From the NCBI GenBank assembly GCA_945860295.1, contig CAMAQH010000004.1, positions 1-64,000 on the forward strand: 64,000 nucleotides of DNA, read 5' to 3'. Shown here piece by piece: positions 51,534-60,385 of the stretch; the first letter of the stretch is position 1; each line of letters starts with the position of its first letter. The notes below the pieces were generated by a model that had not been told where the DNA came from, searched no databases, and saw nothing but the letters and a program-made list of their open reading frames with translations. The position numbers were made by a program, and so were the translations under genes. The stretch comes from Prosthecobacter debontii. Lineage in GTDB: Bacteria; Verrucomicrobiota; Verrucomicrobiia; Verrucomicrobiales; Verrucomicrobiaceae.

Positions 51534-53174
51534 TCAATGCTGCTCGGCCAAAAACCGGTGCTGCTGTCTTTCCAAAGGTGTGCGGAACATCATCGCCACG
51601 GTGAAGGTGGTGACTGTGCCAAACATGATGCGCCAGGGGAACTCGATGACGGGCATCCATTCAGGACGAGGGATGCCCTTGGCTCCGAGTAGGCCCATGA
51701 CATCTTTGTCCAGTCCACTCATGTAGGCGACGACGATGAAGCCTGCAATCATGGCGATGACGTTGCCGAAGTCATTGCCGCGTGTCCGAGTGAAGAGGCC
51801 GGTCATGAACACGCCGAGTAGTGATCCATACGTATAACCAAAGATACCAAGAATGATCGGTAGGATGCGCAACTGCGGATTATGAGAGGTGACGTAGGCC
51901 GTGGCCAGCGCCACAGAGACGAGAAGCGCGGCAAATAAGACGGTGCCAAAACGCAGAACCTTGACCTTGCCGGCTTCCGTCTTCGGCTCACCAAACCAAT
52001 GGAAATGGAAGTCGCGCACATAACTAACGGCGAGAGAATTCAAAGCGGTGCTGAGAGAACCCATGGTCGTGGCCAGAACTCCAGCGATCACGAGACCTCG
52101 TAGTCCAGCAGGCATCACGGTGAGCACAAAATAGGGAAAGACTTTGTTAGAAGAAACCACGCCGTTCACGCTTTTCGGCAGCAGTGTGTCCACATTCTGT
52201 TGATAGAAAACATAGAGCAGGATACCGATGCCAAGCACGACGAGAGTGATCGGGATGTCCGCTAAACCAGAGAGCATTGTGGCCACGGCGCTTTGACGTT
52301 TATTCTTCGCTGTGAGCATACGCTGCACCATGTCTTGGTCTGTGCCATGCGTGGCCAGGGTGACAAAGGTGGAGCCGAGGAATGCCGCCCAGAGCGTGTA
52401 CTCCTGCTCCAGCACATGCTTCACATTTCCCCAGAAGCCGAGGCCTTCTTTCGTGCCAAAATCAATCACTTGAAGATCCGTTGGGCCTGTCAGCAGGGCT
52501 GTGGCGCCACTCCAGCCGCCAGGGATATGGCTGAGCAGATAGAAGAGCGAAAAACCTAGAGCAAAGACCAGCACGATGATTTGCAGCACGTCTGTCCAGA
52601 TCACAGCACGGATGCCGCCGAGAGTAGTATAAATGGCCGTCAGCATCGCGACCGCAATCAAGGCCACAGCCGTGATCCAAAACTCAGTGCCGGGGGCGAT
52701 GCTTTGACCAGGATTTTGCAGATGCCAGATGATGACCAGGATCATCGTCGGCACCCAGAGTCGCGTGCCACTGGCCAGTAACCGTGTGACTAGAAATACA
52801 CCCGATGAAAGCCGATGCGTCACCGGTCCGAAGCGGGTGCCGAGAAACTCATAAATGCTGACGACCCCATGTCGGTAGTAGGCGGGGATGAACACCGCAC
52901 TGACCACTATGCGTGCTAACAGATAGCCAAGCATCAGTTGAACATACGTGAAATTGCGCAGCGCATAGCCTTCTCCCGGCGCACCAAAAAAAGTGCCTGC
53001 ACTGATCTCAGCGGCCAGGATCGAGGCCAGGACCGCCCACCAGGCGATCTGCCGGTCGCCAAGCGCGAAGCCTTCCATTGATCCGCTTTTGCTGCGCTGG
53101 GATAGGCCGATCCAAAGGATCAGGCCAAAGTAGGCGAGTAGGACGACAGCATCGATAAGCAGGGCGGGGAACAT
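51534..53174 (-). CDS. Sodium:solute symporter (SSS family)
   Basis: A 546-residue inner-membrane protein with about 13 to 14 hydrophobic segments. SSS family features are the N-terminal YFGLILWIGLSQRSK-S segment, ILAAEISAGTFFGAPGEGYA in TM2, YEFLGTRFGPVTHRLSSGVF, a TTLGGIRAVIWTDVLQ segment and GLADIPITLVVLGIGILLYV. It couples Na+ import to uptake of a small organic solute such as a sugar or carboxylate; the substrate cannot be named. It is divergent from the ZnuA-like lipoprotein gene. Confidence 0.88.
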   Translation of the reverse strand: MFPALLIDAVVLLAYFGLILWIGLSQRSKSGSMEGFALGDRQIAWWAVLASILAAEISAGTFFGAPGEGYALRNFTYVQLMLGYLLARIVVSAVFIPAYYRHGVVSIYEFLGTRFGPVTHRLSSGVFLVTRLLASGTRLWVPTMILVIIWHLQNPGQSIAPGTEFWITAVALIAVAMLTAIYTTLGGIRAVIWTDVLQIIVLVFALGFSLFYLLSHIPGGWSGATALLTGPTDLQVIDFGTKEGLGFWGNVKHVLEQEYTLWAAFLGSTFVTLATHGTDQDMVQRMLTAKNKRQSAVATMLSGLADIPITLVVLGIGILLYVFYQQNVDTLLPKSVNGVVSSNKVFPYFVLTVMPAGLRGLVIAGVLATTMGSLSTALNSLAVSYVRDFHFHWFGEPKTEAGKVKVLRFGTVLFAALLVSVALATAYVTSHNPQLRILPIILGIFGYTYGSLLGVFMTGLFTRTRGNDFGNVIAMIAGFIVVAYMSGLDKDVMGLLGAKGIPRPEWMPVIEFPWRIMFGTVTTFTVAMMFRTPLERQQHRFLAEQH

Positions 53175-53257
53175 GCTTGATTATGGAGCGCCGAAACGGC
53201 AACCGCCAAGATTTATATATGGAACACATCCATGCAGGATGCGTATTCTTTGCCGCT

Positions 53258-54172
53258 ATGAAACGCCTTCTACTTTTGCCATTTTTAATTCTTAGCGCCT
53301 GCAAGCCAGCCTCTGTCACGCCTTCATCCAGTTCTGCGGTGAAGAGTGGCAAACCACAGATCTATGTCTGCAACTACCCGCTGAAGTACTTCGCCGAACG
53401 CTTGGGCGGAGATGCTATCGACGTGAAGTTTCCGGCGCCTGGTGATGAAGATCCCGCCTTTTGGCAACCCGATGACGCTGCTGTGACTGGGTTTCAGAGT
53501 GCCGATCTGATTTTAATGAATGGCGCGACCTATTCCAAATGGGCGGAGAAAGTGACACTGCCGCAATCGAAGCTCGTCGACACTTCCGCAGGGTTTAAAG
53601 CCCAGTACATTGAAATCAAAGCGGACAGCACTCACAGTCACGGTCCGGGCGGCGAGCACAGTCACAGCGGCACCGCGTTTACCACTTGGATTGATCTCCA
53701 GCAGGGCATTCAGCAAGCTAAGGAAGTGGCAAGCGCACTTGAAGGTGTTTTGGAAACCAGCGCAAAGGCAAAACTACTAACTAATTTGGCATCCTTGAAG
53801 AAGGAGATGGAGTTTTTAGACCAACGTTTGTTAGCCATTGGCAAGCGCCTGGCCAATGCGCCGCTTGTCGCATCGCATCCCGTATATCACTATTGGGCAC
53901 GACGTTACGCCATCAATCTCCAGTCCGTGCTCTGGGAGCCTGAGGTGGTGCCGAACGAAAAGGCGATGGAAGGACTCAAAGAATTGTTATCCAAACACCC
54001 AGCTAAGTGGATCATCTGGGAGGGCGCCCCTGCGAAGGAAAGTGTGACAAAACTGGAAGTGCTCGGCGTGAAAAGTCTGGTCTTCGATCCATGCGGAAAC
54101 GTCCCCGAAGTCGGAGATTTTTTATCCGTGATGAAGGCCAATGTGGAGGCGCTGGAGGAGGCATTTCCATAA
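53258..54172 (+). CDS. znuA: Zinc/manganese ABC transporter substrate-binding lipoprotein (ZnuA-like)
   Basis: A 304-residue cluster A-1 metal-binding protein. The signal peptide ends in a lipobox (LILSAC, C15). The histidine-rich loop HSHGPGGEHSHSG (about 126-138) and the ASHPVYHYWARRYAINLQSV block (metal His) are typical. The first metal ligand, usually a His in an H-x-Y/F-E-P-T region, seems absent: the corresponding region reads GDEDPAFWQPDD, which may indicate altered metal preference. No permease or ATPase gene follows, so it is an orphan in this window. ATG 53258 is chosen for the lipobox; the frame is open from 53177. Confidence 0.82.
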   Translation: MKRLLLLPFLILSACKPASVTPSSSSAVKSGKPQIYVCNYPLKYFAERLGGDAIDVKFPAPGDEDPAFWQPDDAAVTGFQSADLILMNGATYSKWAEKVTLPQSKLVDTSAGFKAQYIEIKADSTHSHGPGGEHSHSGTAFTTWIDLQQGIQQAKEVASALEGVLETSAKAKLLTNLASLKKEMEFLDQRLLAIGKRLANAPLVASHPVYHYWARRYAINLQSVLWEPEVVPNEKAMEGLKELLSKHPAKWIIWEGAPAKESVTKLEVLGVKSLVFDPCGNVPEVGDFLSVMKANVEALEEAFP

Positions 54173-54327
54173 CCATTTCTTAGAGCGTAAAGCCGAGAGT
54201 TTTGCGGTCCTGAGAAGGCCGCAGGGATGAGGTCGGAGGTCTGGGTGTCCTTCAGCTAGCTGTCGAAGGAGACGACGGTGTCGAGCTTCACAACAGGGTT
54301 GTATCCGCCAAACACATTCGGCCTACT

Positions 54328-55542
54328 TCAGCGCAGTTTTACGGCCACGAGGTGCTCGGAATCGCGGGCGTAAAGGATGCCGTCTGAGTAGGCGGCGTGG
54401 GAGCGGTGGCCGGCGCGGAGGATTTGGATGGCGGCAAGCTGGGTGAACTTTTCAGGCGTGGCTCGGACGATCCACAATTCTCCACGCTCGGTGACGACGA
54501 GCAGCTTATCTCCGACGGCGATGAGGGTGCCGCCGGGGACGCTGTCCGGATCTTCCCAGGCGACTTTGCCGGTGGCAATCTCGACGCAGCGCAGATTCAT
54601 GCCTCTCTCCTGTCGGCCATGGAAGCCGTAGAGATGATCACCGACACGAATGGGCGTGGCGTAGTGGCAGTCGAGTGTGTCCTCCTTTTTCCAAAGCGTT
54701 TCTAATTTGCCATCGGCGATGTGAAGCAGATGCGCGCCGACGCCGTAGCCTGCGGAGATGAGATAGCGAGCGGCCCCGCAGTCCATGGGTGTGGCTGCGT
54801 TCACGGAAGCGTCCATGCTGGAACGCAGGGGCTGGGAGGCGAGGACTTTGCCTGTGGGATCAAGCAACCAAAGTTGGTTGCGCATCCAAGATAGTAAGCC
54901 GCCTTTGACCAAGATGGGGGAAGCACAGCCAGCCTCATCATCCGCAGAGTTCCAGGCCAGTTTGCCGGTCTCGCAATCGAGCGCGATCAGCCCAGCGGGC
55001 TTTCCTTCTAGAGTGCCGCCAGGGGCAAAGATGACGTTTTCTCCCATGACTAATGGCGAAGGCGCGCGGCCAAAGAAGCCCTGCTCGGAGCCGAGAGCTG
55101 CGGCGGCATCGTAGCTCCAGAGTTCTTTACCGGTCTTCAAATCCATGGCTGTGGCGCGCCCCTCGGGACCATAGGTGAAGACGCGAGCATCGGCCACGGC
55201 AGGAACGGCGCGTGGGCCGTTGTCGAACCCAAAACTGTCGATGTAATCGGTCGTGTAAACCGTGCGCCAAGTGGGTTGGCCGGTCTTGGCATCGAGCGAC
55301 TCAGTGGTCATGTCGCTGCTTTCGCGGTGGAAGATGATGACCTGCCCGCCCACGACGACTGGCCCGGCGAAGCCTGAGCCGACGGACTTTTTCCACAGTG
55401 GTGTTAGATCGCTGGGAAAGGAGTCTGGCAGGCTTGATTCGTATTTGTCCGCCACACCATTGCGCTGCGGACCCAGGAACTGCGGCCAATCGGCAGCGGC
55501 GGCAGAACCATGGATGAGGAGTAAAAGGGCGAGGAATCTCAT
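54328..55542 (-). CDS. Secreted PQQ-like beta-propeller protein
   Basis: A 404-residue secreted protein (signal peptide MRFLALLLLIHGSAAA). After ADWPQFLGPQRNGVADKYES, a typical opening of Planctomycetes/Verrucomicrobia PQQ_2 proteins, there are repeated WD/PQQ-type blades: GPVVVGGQVIIFHRESSDMT, LDAKTGQPTWRTVY, MDLKTGKELWSYDAAAA, LDCETGKLAWNSADDE, VEIATGKVAWEDPDSVPGG. No catalytic dehydrogenase residues are evident, so it may be a structural propeller. It is divergent from the membrane protein gene (starts about 110 nt apart). Confidence 0.8.
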   Translation of the reverse strand: MRFLALLLLIHGSAAAADWPQFLGPQRNGVADKYESSLPDSFPSDLTPLWKKSVGSGFAGPVVVGGQVIIFHRESSDMTTESLDAKTGQPTWRTVYTTDYIDSFGFDNGPRAVPAVADARVFTYGPEGRATAMDLKTGKELWSYDAAAALGSEQGFFGRAPSPLVMGENVIFAPGGTLEGKPAGLIALDCETGKLAWNSADDEAGCASPILVKGGLLSWMRNQLWLLDPTGKVLASQPLRSSMDASVNAATPMDCGAARYLISAGYGVGAHLLHIADGKLETLWKKEDTLDCHYATPIRVGDHLYGFHGRQERGMNLRCVEIATGKVAWEDPDSVPGGTLIAVGDKLLVVTERGELWIVRATPEKFTQLAAIQILRAGHRSHAAYSDGILYARDSEHLVAVKLR

Positions 55543-55652
55543 TCGCCATGCTACGCAATTCAAAGCCTGCGCGCAATGCATCAGAGCGACTTACCAAGAT
55601 CAACTTGGGTTTTTCACCTTGGCGGTTTACACTGGCAACCGCATCGCGCCTC

Positions 55653-57044
55653 ATGCCTTCTTACCCTCGTCACCGACTCCACCTCTGGCTTCGATGGACG
55701 ACATTTGCCCTGGCTCTGGCAGGCGTGCTTTTTCTGCATTTTGAGATCGCTCAACGCGCTCTGCATTCGGCCTCTAAGGAGCCGCTGAGCGCGCTGGAGG
55801 AAAGGCATCTCAAGCTGACGGAGCAGACCGTTTTAGATTTGAATCCGCAGTTCACTCAGAGCATCTCAGAGCCGCTGAAGCGGATGGTGCCACACCGCAC
55901 CGATGGCATGGCCCAACCCTTGTGGCCGTGGGTCGCGGCTTGGATGCATACGGCGGCAGATCTTCCTGGATCACTGCATCGTGCGGGTGTTTTTCGTCTT
56001 GGATTGGTGATTGGTTTTCTAATCCTGCTGAGCGTGACTTGCGCGCGCAGTTTTACCCTGCCAGCGGCACTGCTGGTGCTGATGATTAGCGGCTTTCACG
56101 GCTTTTTGCCGACGCTGGCGAGCTATTCGGGGGCGACGTTGTTTCAGCTCTTTTTCCTGATTGGTTGGATCGCCTGTGTGTATGGACTGCAAAGAAACTC
56201 GCTGTGGGTTTACGGTCTCATCGGTGCGTTCTCTGCGCTGGCTTATCTGGCGGAGGATCGTGCGCTACCGCTGGCTTTGGTGTTTCTTTTTGTCAGCACG
56301 GCGCGTGCGATCTGGGGCTGGCTGCACATGCACTGGGTGAAGAAAGAGAGCACCAGCCTCTGGGTTTGGCGGAATCATTTGTTCGGCCTGATCCTGTTTG
56401 GCTCTATGTTTGGCTTCATCGCCGGACCTCGGCTGGTGGAGGCGCAGGTGCAGTTTGGCCAGGGACTTTTCAGCTATGTGGATCAGGTGCGCTGGCTTGA
56501 CGATGCTCCGGCGGCTCAAGCCTGGGTGGCCAAACACTCGGATGCCGCTAGCCTCAAAGCCATGCCGATCCAGGAGAGGCTGAATGCGCAGATCTATCTG
56601 AGTGGCCACACCAAGTTAGAAATTCAAGAGCGTCTTTTGCGTGGACTAAATACACTGTGGCTGCGCTATGCTCAAGACGGTGGTTGGCAGCTTGTGGTCC
56701 TGATTTTCTTGCTAGTGGCTCTCTCTTCAGCCGTGTGCTGGGGCACACCCAAGGCAAGCCATGCCGGACAGCGCTTGCACCCTGAGACGATCACCACGGT
56801 GCTATTCATTCTCGGCGCTAGCGCGACGATGATTGGTGTCGCGACGTGGGATTCAGCCGTGTGGGAGGCCGATCATTTGCGGGCATTGCTGGCACCCTTG
56901 GCGCTGAGTTTGATGTGGGCTTGTGAAAGTGTGCTGCGCCGTGCCAAACGCCGCAAAGCGTCGATGATCATCACGGTGGGCTATCAAGGGGTGCTCTGGG
57001 CCATGATTGGTGCGGATCTGGTGCTGCACTTGCAGGAGCGCTGA
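55653..57044 (+). CDS. Multispanning membrane protein of unknown function (glycosyltransferase-39-like)
   Basis: A 463-residue protein with about 8 to 9 transmembrane segments, the first at 12-30 (WTTFALALAGVLFLHFEIAQ). A soluble loop of about 90 residues (LHSASKEPLSALEERHLKLT to the LPGSLHRAGVFR turn) follows it, as in PMT/GT39 glycosyltransferases, which carry a periplasmic first loop. I see no clear DE or ED catalytic pair, so the assignment is weak. The frame is open upstream to 55548, but ATG 55653 gives a conventional N-terminus. The HAD phosphatase follows 46 nt downstream. Confidence 0.6.
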   Translation: MPSYPRHRLHLWLRWTTFALALAGVLFLHFEIAQRALHSASKEPLSALEERHLKLTEQTVLDLNPQFTQSISEPLKRMVPHRTDGMAQPLWPWVAAWMHTAADLPGSLHRAGVFRLGLVIGFLILLSVTCARSFTLPAALLVLMISGFHGFLPTLASYSGATLFQLFFLIGWIACVYGLQRNSLWVYGLIGAFSALAYLAEDRALPLALVFLFVSTARAIWGWLHMHWVKKESTSLWVWRNHLFGLILFGSMFGFIAGPRLVEAQVQFGQGLFSYVDQVRWLDDAPAAQAWVAKHSDAASLKAMPIQERLNAQIYLSGHTKLEIQERLLRGLNTLWLRYAQDGGWQLVVLIFLLVALSSAVCWGTPKASHAGQRLHPETITTVLFILGASATMIGVATWDSAVWEADHLRALLAPLALSLMWACESVLRRAKRRKASMIITVGYQGVLWAMIGADLVLHLQER

Positions 57045-57090
57045 AGCCTTGACTCGTAGCCATGACAGGGTGAAAACGTGCGCCTCTCTC

Positions 57091-57879
57091 ATGGCAGCGC
57101 GCAAGCCCACTTTCATCCTCTGCTTCGACTTTGATGGCACTCTGATTCATCCAGACAGCGATCCAGTCTTTCATCCCACTCTCGGGCAGATGATCCAGCA
57201 ACTGCGTGGTCAAGGTGCGGCTTGGGTGATCAATACCGGGCGCAGTTTGGCGCAGACGCTGCAAGGCCTGGCCCAGCACGGCATCTACATGGAGCCGGAT
57301 TTCATCATCGCGCAGGAGTGCGATATTTATAAGCCCGGCCTTTTCAGCAAATGGACCGACTACGGCGGCTGGAATCGGCAAGCACGCAAAGCGCACGATC
57401 GCTTTGTCAAAGACCACCAAGCCTCGCTCAACGCGATCCGTGAAATGGTGAAATCGCAGACCAATGCGAGCTTTCTGGAAGGCGATGCAGGTGAGCTGGG
57501 CATCGTCAGTTCGACTGAGGATGAGATGGACATGATCGCGACCTTTATTGACACCCACGCTTCCCAGTTTCCAGACATCGGCTATCAGCGAAACAGCATC
57601 TACCTGCGCTTTTCCCACAGTAGTTACAGCAAAGGCACTGCGCTCAGCGAGCTGGCGCGCCTGCTCGGTCTCGATGCCGCGCGCTGCTTCGCGGCGGGGG
57701 ATAATCACAATGACTTGTCCATGCTCGATCCGCGTCATGCGCGCATGATCGCCACGCCAGGAAATGGCCTGCCGCCGATCAAAGCGCATGTGCTCAAGTA
57801 CGGCGGCTTTGTCGCCACCAAGCCCGCGAGTGAAGGCATGATGGAAGCGCTCGGTCACTACTTTGGCGGTCAGGCATAA
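57091..57879 (+). CDS. HAD-superfamily phosphatase (Cof/sucrose-phosphatase-like)
   Basis: A 262-residue HAD hydrolase with a C2-type cap. Motif I is FDFDGTLIHP (nucleophile D13 region), motif II lies in WVINTGRSLAQT, and motif IV is AAGDNHNDLSMLD. It resembles the Cof and sucrose-6-phosphate phosphatase groups; the substrate is probably a sugar phosphate. It follows the membrane protein gene by 46 nt. A direct repeat of 19 nt spans its 3' end and stop codon. Confidence 0.8.
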   Translation: MAARKPTFILCFDFDGTLIHPDSDPVFHPTLGQMIQQLRGQGAAWVINTGRSLAQTLQGLAQHGIYMEPDFIIAQECDIYKPGLFSKWTDYGGWNRQARKAHDRFVKDHQASLNAIREMVKSQTNASFLEGDAGELGIVSSTEDEMDMIATFIDTHASQFPDIGYQRNSIYLRFSHSSYSKGTALSELARLLGLDAARCFAAGDNHNDLSMLDPRHARMIATPGNGLPPIKAHVLKYGGFVATKPASEGMMEALGHYFGGQA

Positions 57880-57905
57880 AGCCCGTGGCGGTCAGGCATA
57901 AAGCC
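57865..57905 (+). repeat. Tandem duplication at the 3' end of the HAD gene
   Basis: GGCGGTCAGGCATAAAGCC occurs at 57865-57883 and again at 57887-57905, separated by CGT. The first copy holds the last codons and TAA stop of the HAD gene, so the second copy lies in the intergenic DNA with a redundant stop. Confidence 0.8.
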
Positions 57906-57944
57906 TGCGCCGTGACTGCGCATCACACATCCTTTCTTGCGCCC

Positions 57945-57973
57945 AGTCTCAACTAGCGCTAGCAAGTCTCAAC
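57945..57973 (+). promoter_or_regulatory. Direct repeat with central palindrome just upstream of fur
   Basis: AGTCTCAAC occurs at 57945-57953 and 57965-57973 and flanks the 10-bp palindrome CTAGCGCTAG (57953-57962). The second repeat ends directly at the fur ATG (57974). A dyad in this place could be an autoregulatory operator; that role is inference. Confidence 0.5.
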
Positions 57974-58456
57974 ATGGATCAACGAGTCAAAGACCGCCTA
58001 GAAGCACACCTCGTCAGCTCAGGCCTGCGCCGCACCAAGCAGCGCGATGTCATTGTCGAGGCGGCATTCGCCACAGACGATCATTTTAATGCCGACGAGC
58101 TTCTTGAAAAAACTCGCAAGCTGGACCGCACGATCTCCCGCGCCACGATCTACCGTACGCTTCAGCTACTCGTGGACTGTGATCTCCTGAGAGAAGTGGA
58201 TCTGGGCCGTGACCAAACATTCTACGATCCTAATTTCCTGGATAAGCCGCAGCATAACCACCTCATCTGCCAAGACTGCGACCGCGTGGTTGAGTTTGAA
58301 GATGACCACGCCGCGCTGCTACATGATTGCATCACGCGCCGCCTTGGTTTCCAGCCCCTGATGAAGTCCATGCGCATCCAGGCTAAGTGTGACGAATTTG
58401 CCCGCACCGGTCAGTGCAAGTTCAAGCAGCAGCGTGAAGCCGCACTAGCGAACTGA
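57974..58456 (+). CDS. fur: Fur-family transcriptional regulator
   Basis: A 160-residue Fur-family metal-dependent repressor. The winged-helix DNA-binding domain is at about 8-85 (GLRRTKQRDVIVEAAFATDD; ISRATIYRTLQLLVDCDLL), followed by the metal/dimerisation domain with HNHLICQDCDRVVEFEDD (CxxC). The second cysteine pair of the structural zinc site reads C-x8-C (AKCDEFARTGQCKF). Typical Fur represses iron uptake genes when Fe2+ is bound; a PerR or Zur role cannot be excluded by sequence alone. It ends 2 nt before the convergent HAD gene. Confidence 0.85.
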   Translation: MDQRVKDRLEAHLVSSGLRRTKQRDVIVEAAFATDDHFNADELLEKTRKLDRTISRATIYRTLQLLVDCDLLREVDLGRDQTFYDPNFLDKPQHNHLICQDCDRVVEFEDDHAALLHDCITRRLGFQPLMKSMRIQAKCDEFARTGQCKFKQQREAALAN

Positions 58457-58458
58457 AA

Positions 58459-59337
58459 TTAAAAGTGCGGCGCTGAGACGGTGCCCTCCTCGATCTCTAG
58501 CTTCTTCCGGCGGACGATGCCGTCGGCGATGTCGAGGACCATTTCCTCAAGCAGCAAACGCAGGTGACTGCCAGCGCGATAGTCCGCTGGTGCGATATGC
58601 TTCACTCGATCTGCGAGCGCACTGAGTTGGTAGCATTTGCGGAAACTGGAGCGGTTCGTTTCGTCCGAGTTATATACGGCGATGGCATGTCCGCCGTAGC
58701 GTTTCATGAGCGTGAAGCATGGGACATCGGTGGGGCCATCGCCGATATAGATCATGTTTTGAAACGGGATCGGACGCAGATCGGGGTCCATGTGATCGTT
58801 CACGTCCTCGTGCGGTTCGAGCATGCCTTTGTTGATGCGGAAGAGATACTGCGTCTTCGTCGTGTGACTGATGACGCGCTTGGGGAAGCTGATGCGCCCA
58901 TCTTTGTCCTGACCGAACTCACAGCCAAAAATGCGCTTCACAAAAGGAGCCAGCGAGCTGCCATCCAGCAAAATTTTCAGGCCTGAAGAAACGATGTAAT
59001 GCTCGATCTTGATACTGAGCAGTTTGTGCTGACTGCTGAGCACGCCGTGGAGTTCCTGGAACACGTCGGGCACGCCTTTGTAATAGCGGAGCTTGGCCCC
59101 GAGATCTCGCAGTTCATCATTGGTGGGGCGGTCCATGCTGAGGTAGTCGAGCATGCATTTGAGGTAGGCCAGCTCGCCATCATAGCCTTCTTGATCTACC
59201 AACTCGCGGCTGCGTTTCCAGAACTCCGTGGGGTTAATGCCGAAGTGCGGAAAGAGCGTCTCGTCCTGCATGTAGGTCGGACTCAGCGTCTGATCATAAT
59301 CGTAAATGACGGCGATGGTGGTTTGGAGTGCGGCCAT
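58459..59337 (-). CDS. HAD-family hydrolase
   Basis: A 292-residue HAD hydrolase. Motif I is YDYDQTLSPTYM (Asp nucleophile at about 14, with a Tyr-Asp-Gln-Thr variant of DxDGT) and motif IV is IYIGDGPTDVPCFTLMKRYG. Between them lie a helical cap (GINPTEFWKRSRELVDQEGY) and the SSGLKILLDGS motif II region. It belongs to the phosphoserine-phosphatase-like branch often annotated only as haloacid dehalogenase-like hydrolase. The ATG at 59337 (MAALQTTIAVI) is the best start; upstream in-frame sequence is part of a large inverted repeat. Confidence 0.78.
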   Translation of the reverse strand: MAALQTTIAVIYDYDQTLSPTYMQDETLFPHFGINPTEFWKRSRELVDQEGYDGELAYLKCMLDYLSMDRPTNDELRDLGAKLRYYKGVPDVFQELHGVLSSQHKLLSIKIEHYIVSSGLKILLDGSSLAPFVKRIFGCEFGQDKDGRISFPKRVISHTTKTQYLFRINKGMLEPHEDVNDHMDPDLRPIPFQNMIYIGDGPTDVPCFTLMKRYGGHAIAVYNSDETNRSSFRKCYQLSALADRVKHIAPADYRAGSHLRLLLEEMVLDIADGIVRRKKLEIEEGTVSAPHF

Positions 59338-59348
59338 GAGTCGGGGAA

Positions 59349-59443
59349 GTTGACGGTTGTTTACAGTTGTTGAGGCTGCGCGTTGACAGTCGTTTGGATA
59401 AACAACCGTCAACCATCGTCAACAACTGTAAACCACTGTCAAC
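59349..59443. repeat. Nested inverted repeat (25-bp outer arms, 14-bp inner arms)
   Basis: The outer arms 59349-59373 and 59419-59443 match 23 of 25 in inverted orientation (left arm begins GTTGACGGTTGTTTACAG). The inner arms 59382-59395 and 59400-59413 match 12 of 14 around a GGAT loop. All four arms share the GTTGAC-GT-GTTT vocabulary. The element fills the space between the HAD gene start and the epimerase stop and could form a cruciform or a long RNA hairpin. Confidence 0.75.
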
Positions 59444-59450
59444 GGTCTCC

Positions 59451-60344
59451 TCAGCCCAACGCTACAAAAGCATCGCTGAGGTTTGGATAGGCAAACTTGT
59501 AACCTAAATCGGTGGCGGCGCGAGGAAAGGCACGCTGGCTGCCAAGCAGCATCTCGTCAGCCATGCCCGGCATAAGTAGCCGCAGAGCAAAAGCTGGAAC
59601 ATGAATGAAGGCAGGCCGGTGCAGATGGGCGGCAAGCAAGCGCGTGAAATCTGCATTCGTCACAGGCTGCGGCGAGCACAGGTTCAGTGGCCCGACGACG
59701 GCTTCGTTTTCCAATGCCCAAAGCATGAGCGCCGCCTGATCTTGCTCATGAATCCAAGACATCCATTGCTTCCCCGAGCCGAAACGCCCACCAGCTGCAA
59801 GCTTGAAAGCCGTGCGCATCTTCGGAAACGCGCCGCCATTTTCTCCGAGCACGACACCGGTCCGCAGATGCACGATTCGGATGCCCAACGTCGCTGCCTC
59901 GCGCGCTGCAGCTTCCCAGTCACGGCAAAGATCGGCGAGGAAGCCGCTGCCTTGGCTGCTGTTCTCTTCCAAAATCGTATCACCTCGGCTGCCATAAAAT
60001 CCAATGCCGGAAGCACATAGCAAAACTCGTGGACGATTCTTCGCTGTCCAAGTTTTGAGCTGTGTGACGATCTGTTTGGTGAGGTCCACACGACTATGCC
60101 AGATGCTTTCACGCTTCTTGGTGGTCCACAGGCCAAACAAATTTTCTCCAGCTAGATGCACGAGTGCGTCGAGCTTAGTTTCAGGCAGCACATCGGTGGC
60201 AGATGAAACAATAGACTTCGTGACCAAAGGCACTTGAGCCGATGACCGACGGGAATAACCAATGATTTCATGCCCAGTACTCATGGCCAAAGCACTCAGG
60301 CCTTGCCCAATCATCCCGCTGGCTCCGGTGATTCCGATTCGCAT
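59451..60344 (-). CDS. TIGR01777-family NAD-dependent epimerase (SulA-like)
   Basis: A 297-residue extended-SDR protein of the TIGR01777 group. The N-terminal GITGASGMIGQGLSALAMST is the nucleotide-binding loop; ALVHLAGENLFGLWTTKKRE is the hallmark of this subfamily, and the C-terminal DUF1731 region (LGSQRAFPRAATDLGYKFAY) is present. Biochemical function is unknown. The start is ATG 60344. It lies between the sigma factor gene and the inverted repeat. Confidence 0.87.
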   Translation of the reverse strand: MRIGITGASGMIGQGLSALAMSTGHEIIGYSRRSSAQVPLVTKSIVSSATDVLPETKLDALVHLAGENLFGLWTTKKRESIWHSRVDLTKQIVTQLKTWTAKNRPRVLLCASGIGFYGSRGDTILEENSSQGSGFLADLCRDWEAAAREAATLGIRIVHLRTGVVLGENGGAFPKMRTAFKLAAGGRFGSGKQWMSWIHEQDQAALMLWALENEAVVGPLNLCSPQPVTNADFTRLLAAHLHRPAFIHVPAFALRLLMPGMADEMLLGSQRAFPRAATDLGYKFAYPNLSDAFVALG

Positions 60345-60385
60345 GACGAGTAAACGCTTGTCACGCACTAATCAGTTCAGCGATC

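Noticed and set aside
59349-59443. Phage or integron attachment site
   Set aside because: There is no integrase gene or flanking direct repeat nearby; a plain nested inverted repeat is the safer description.
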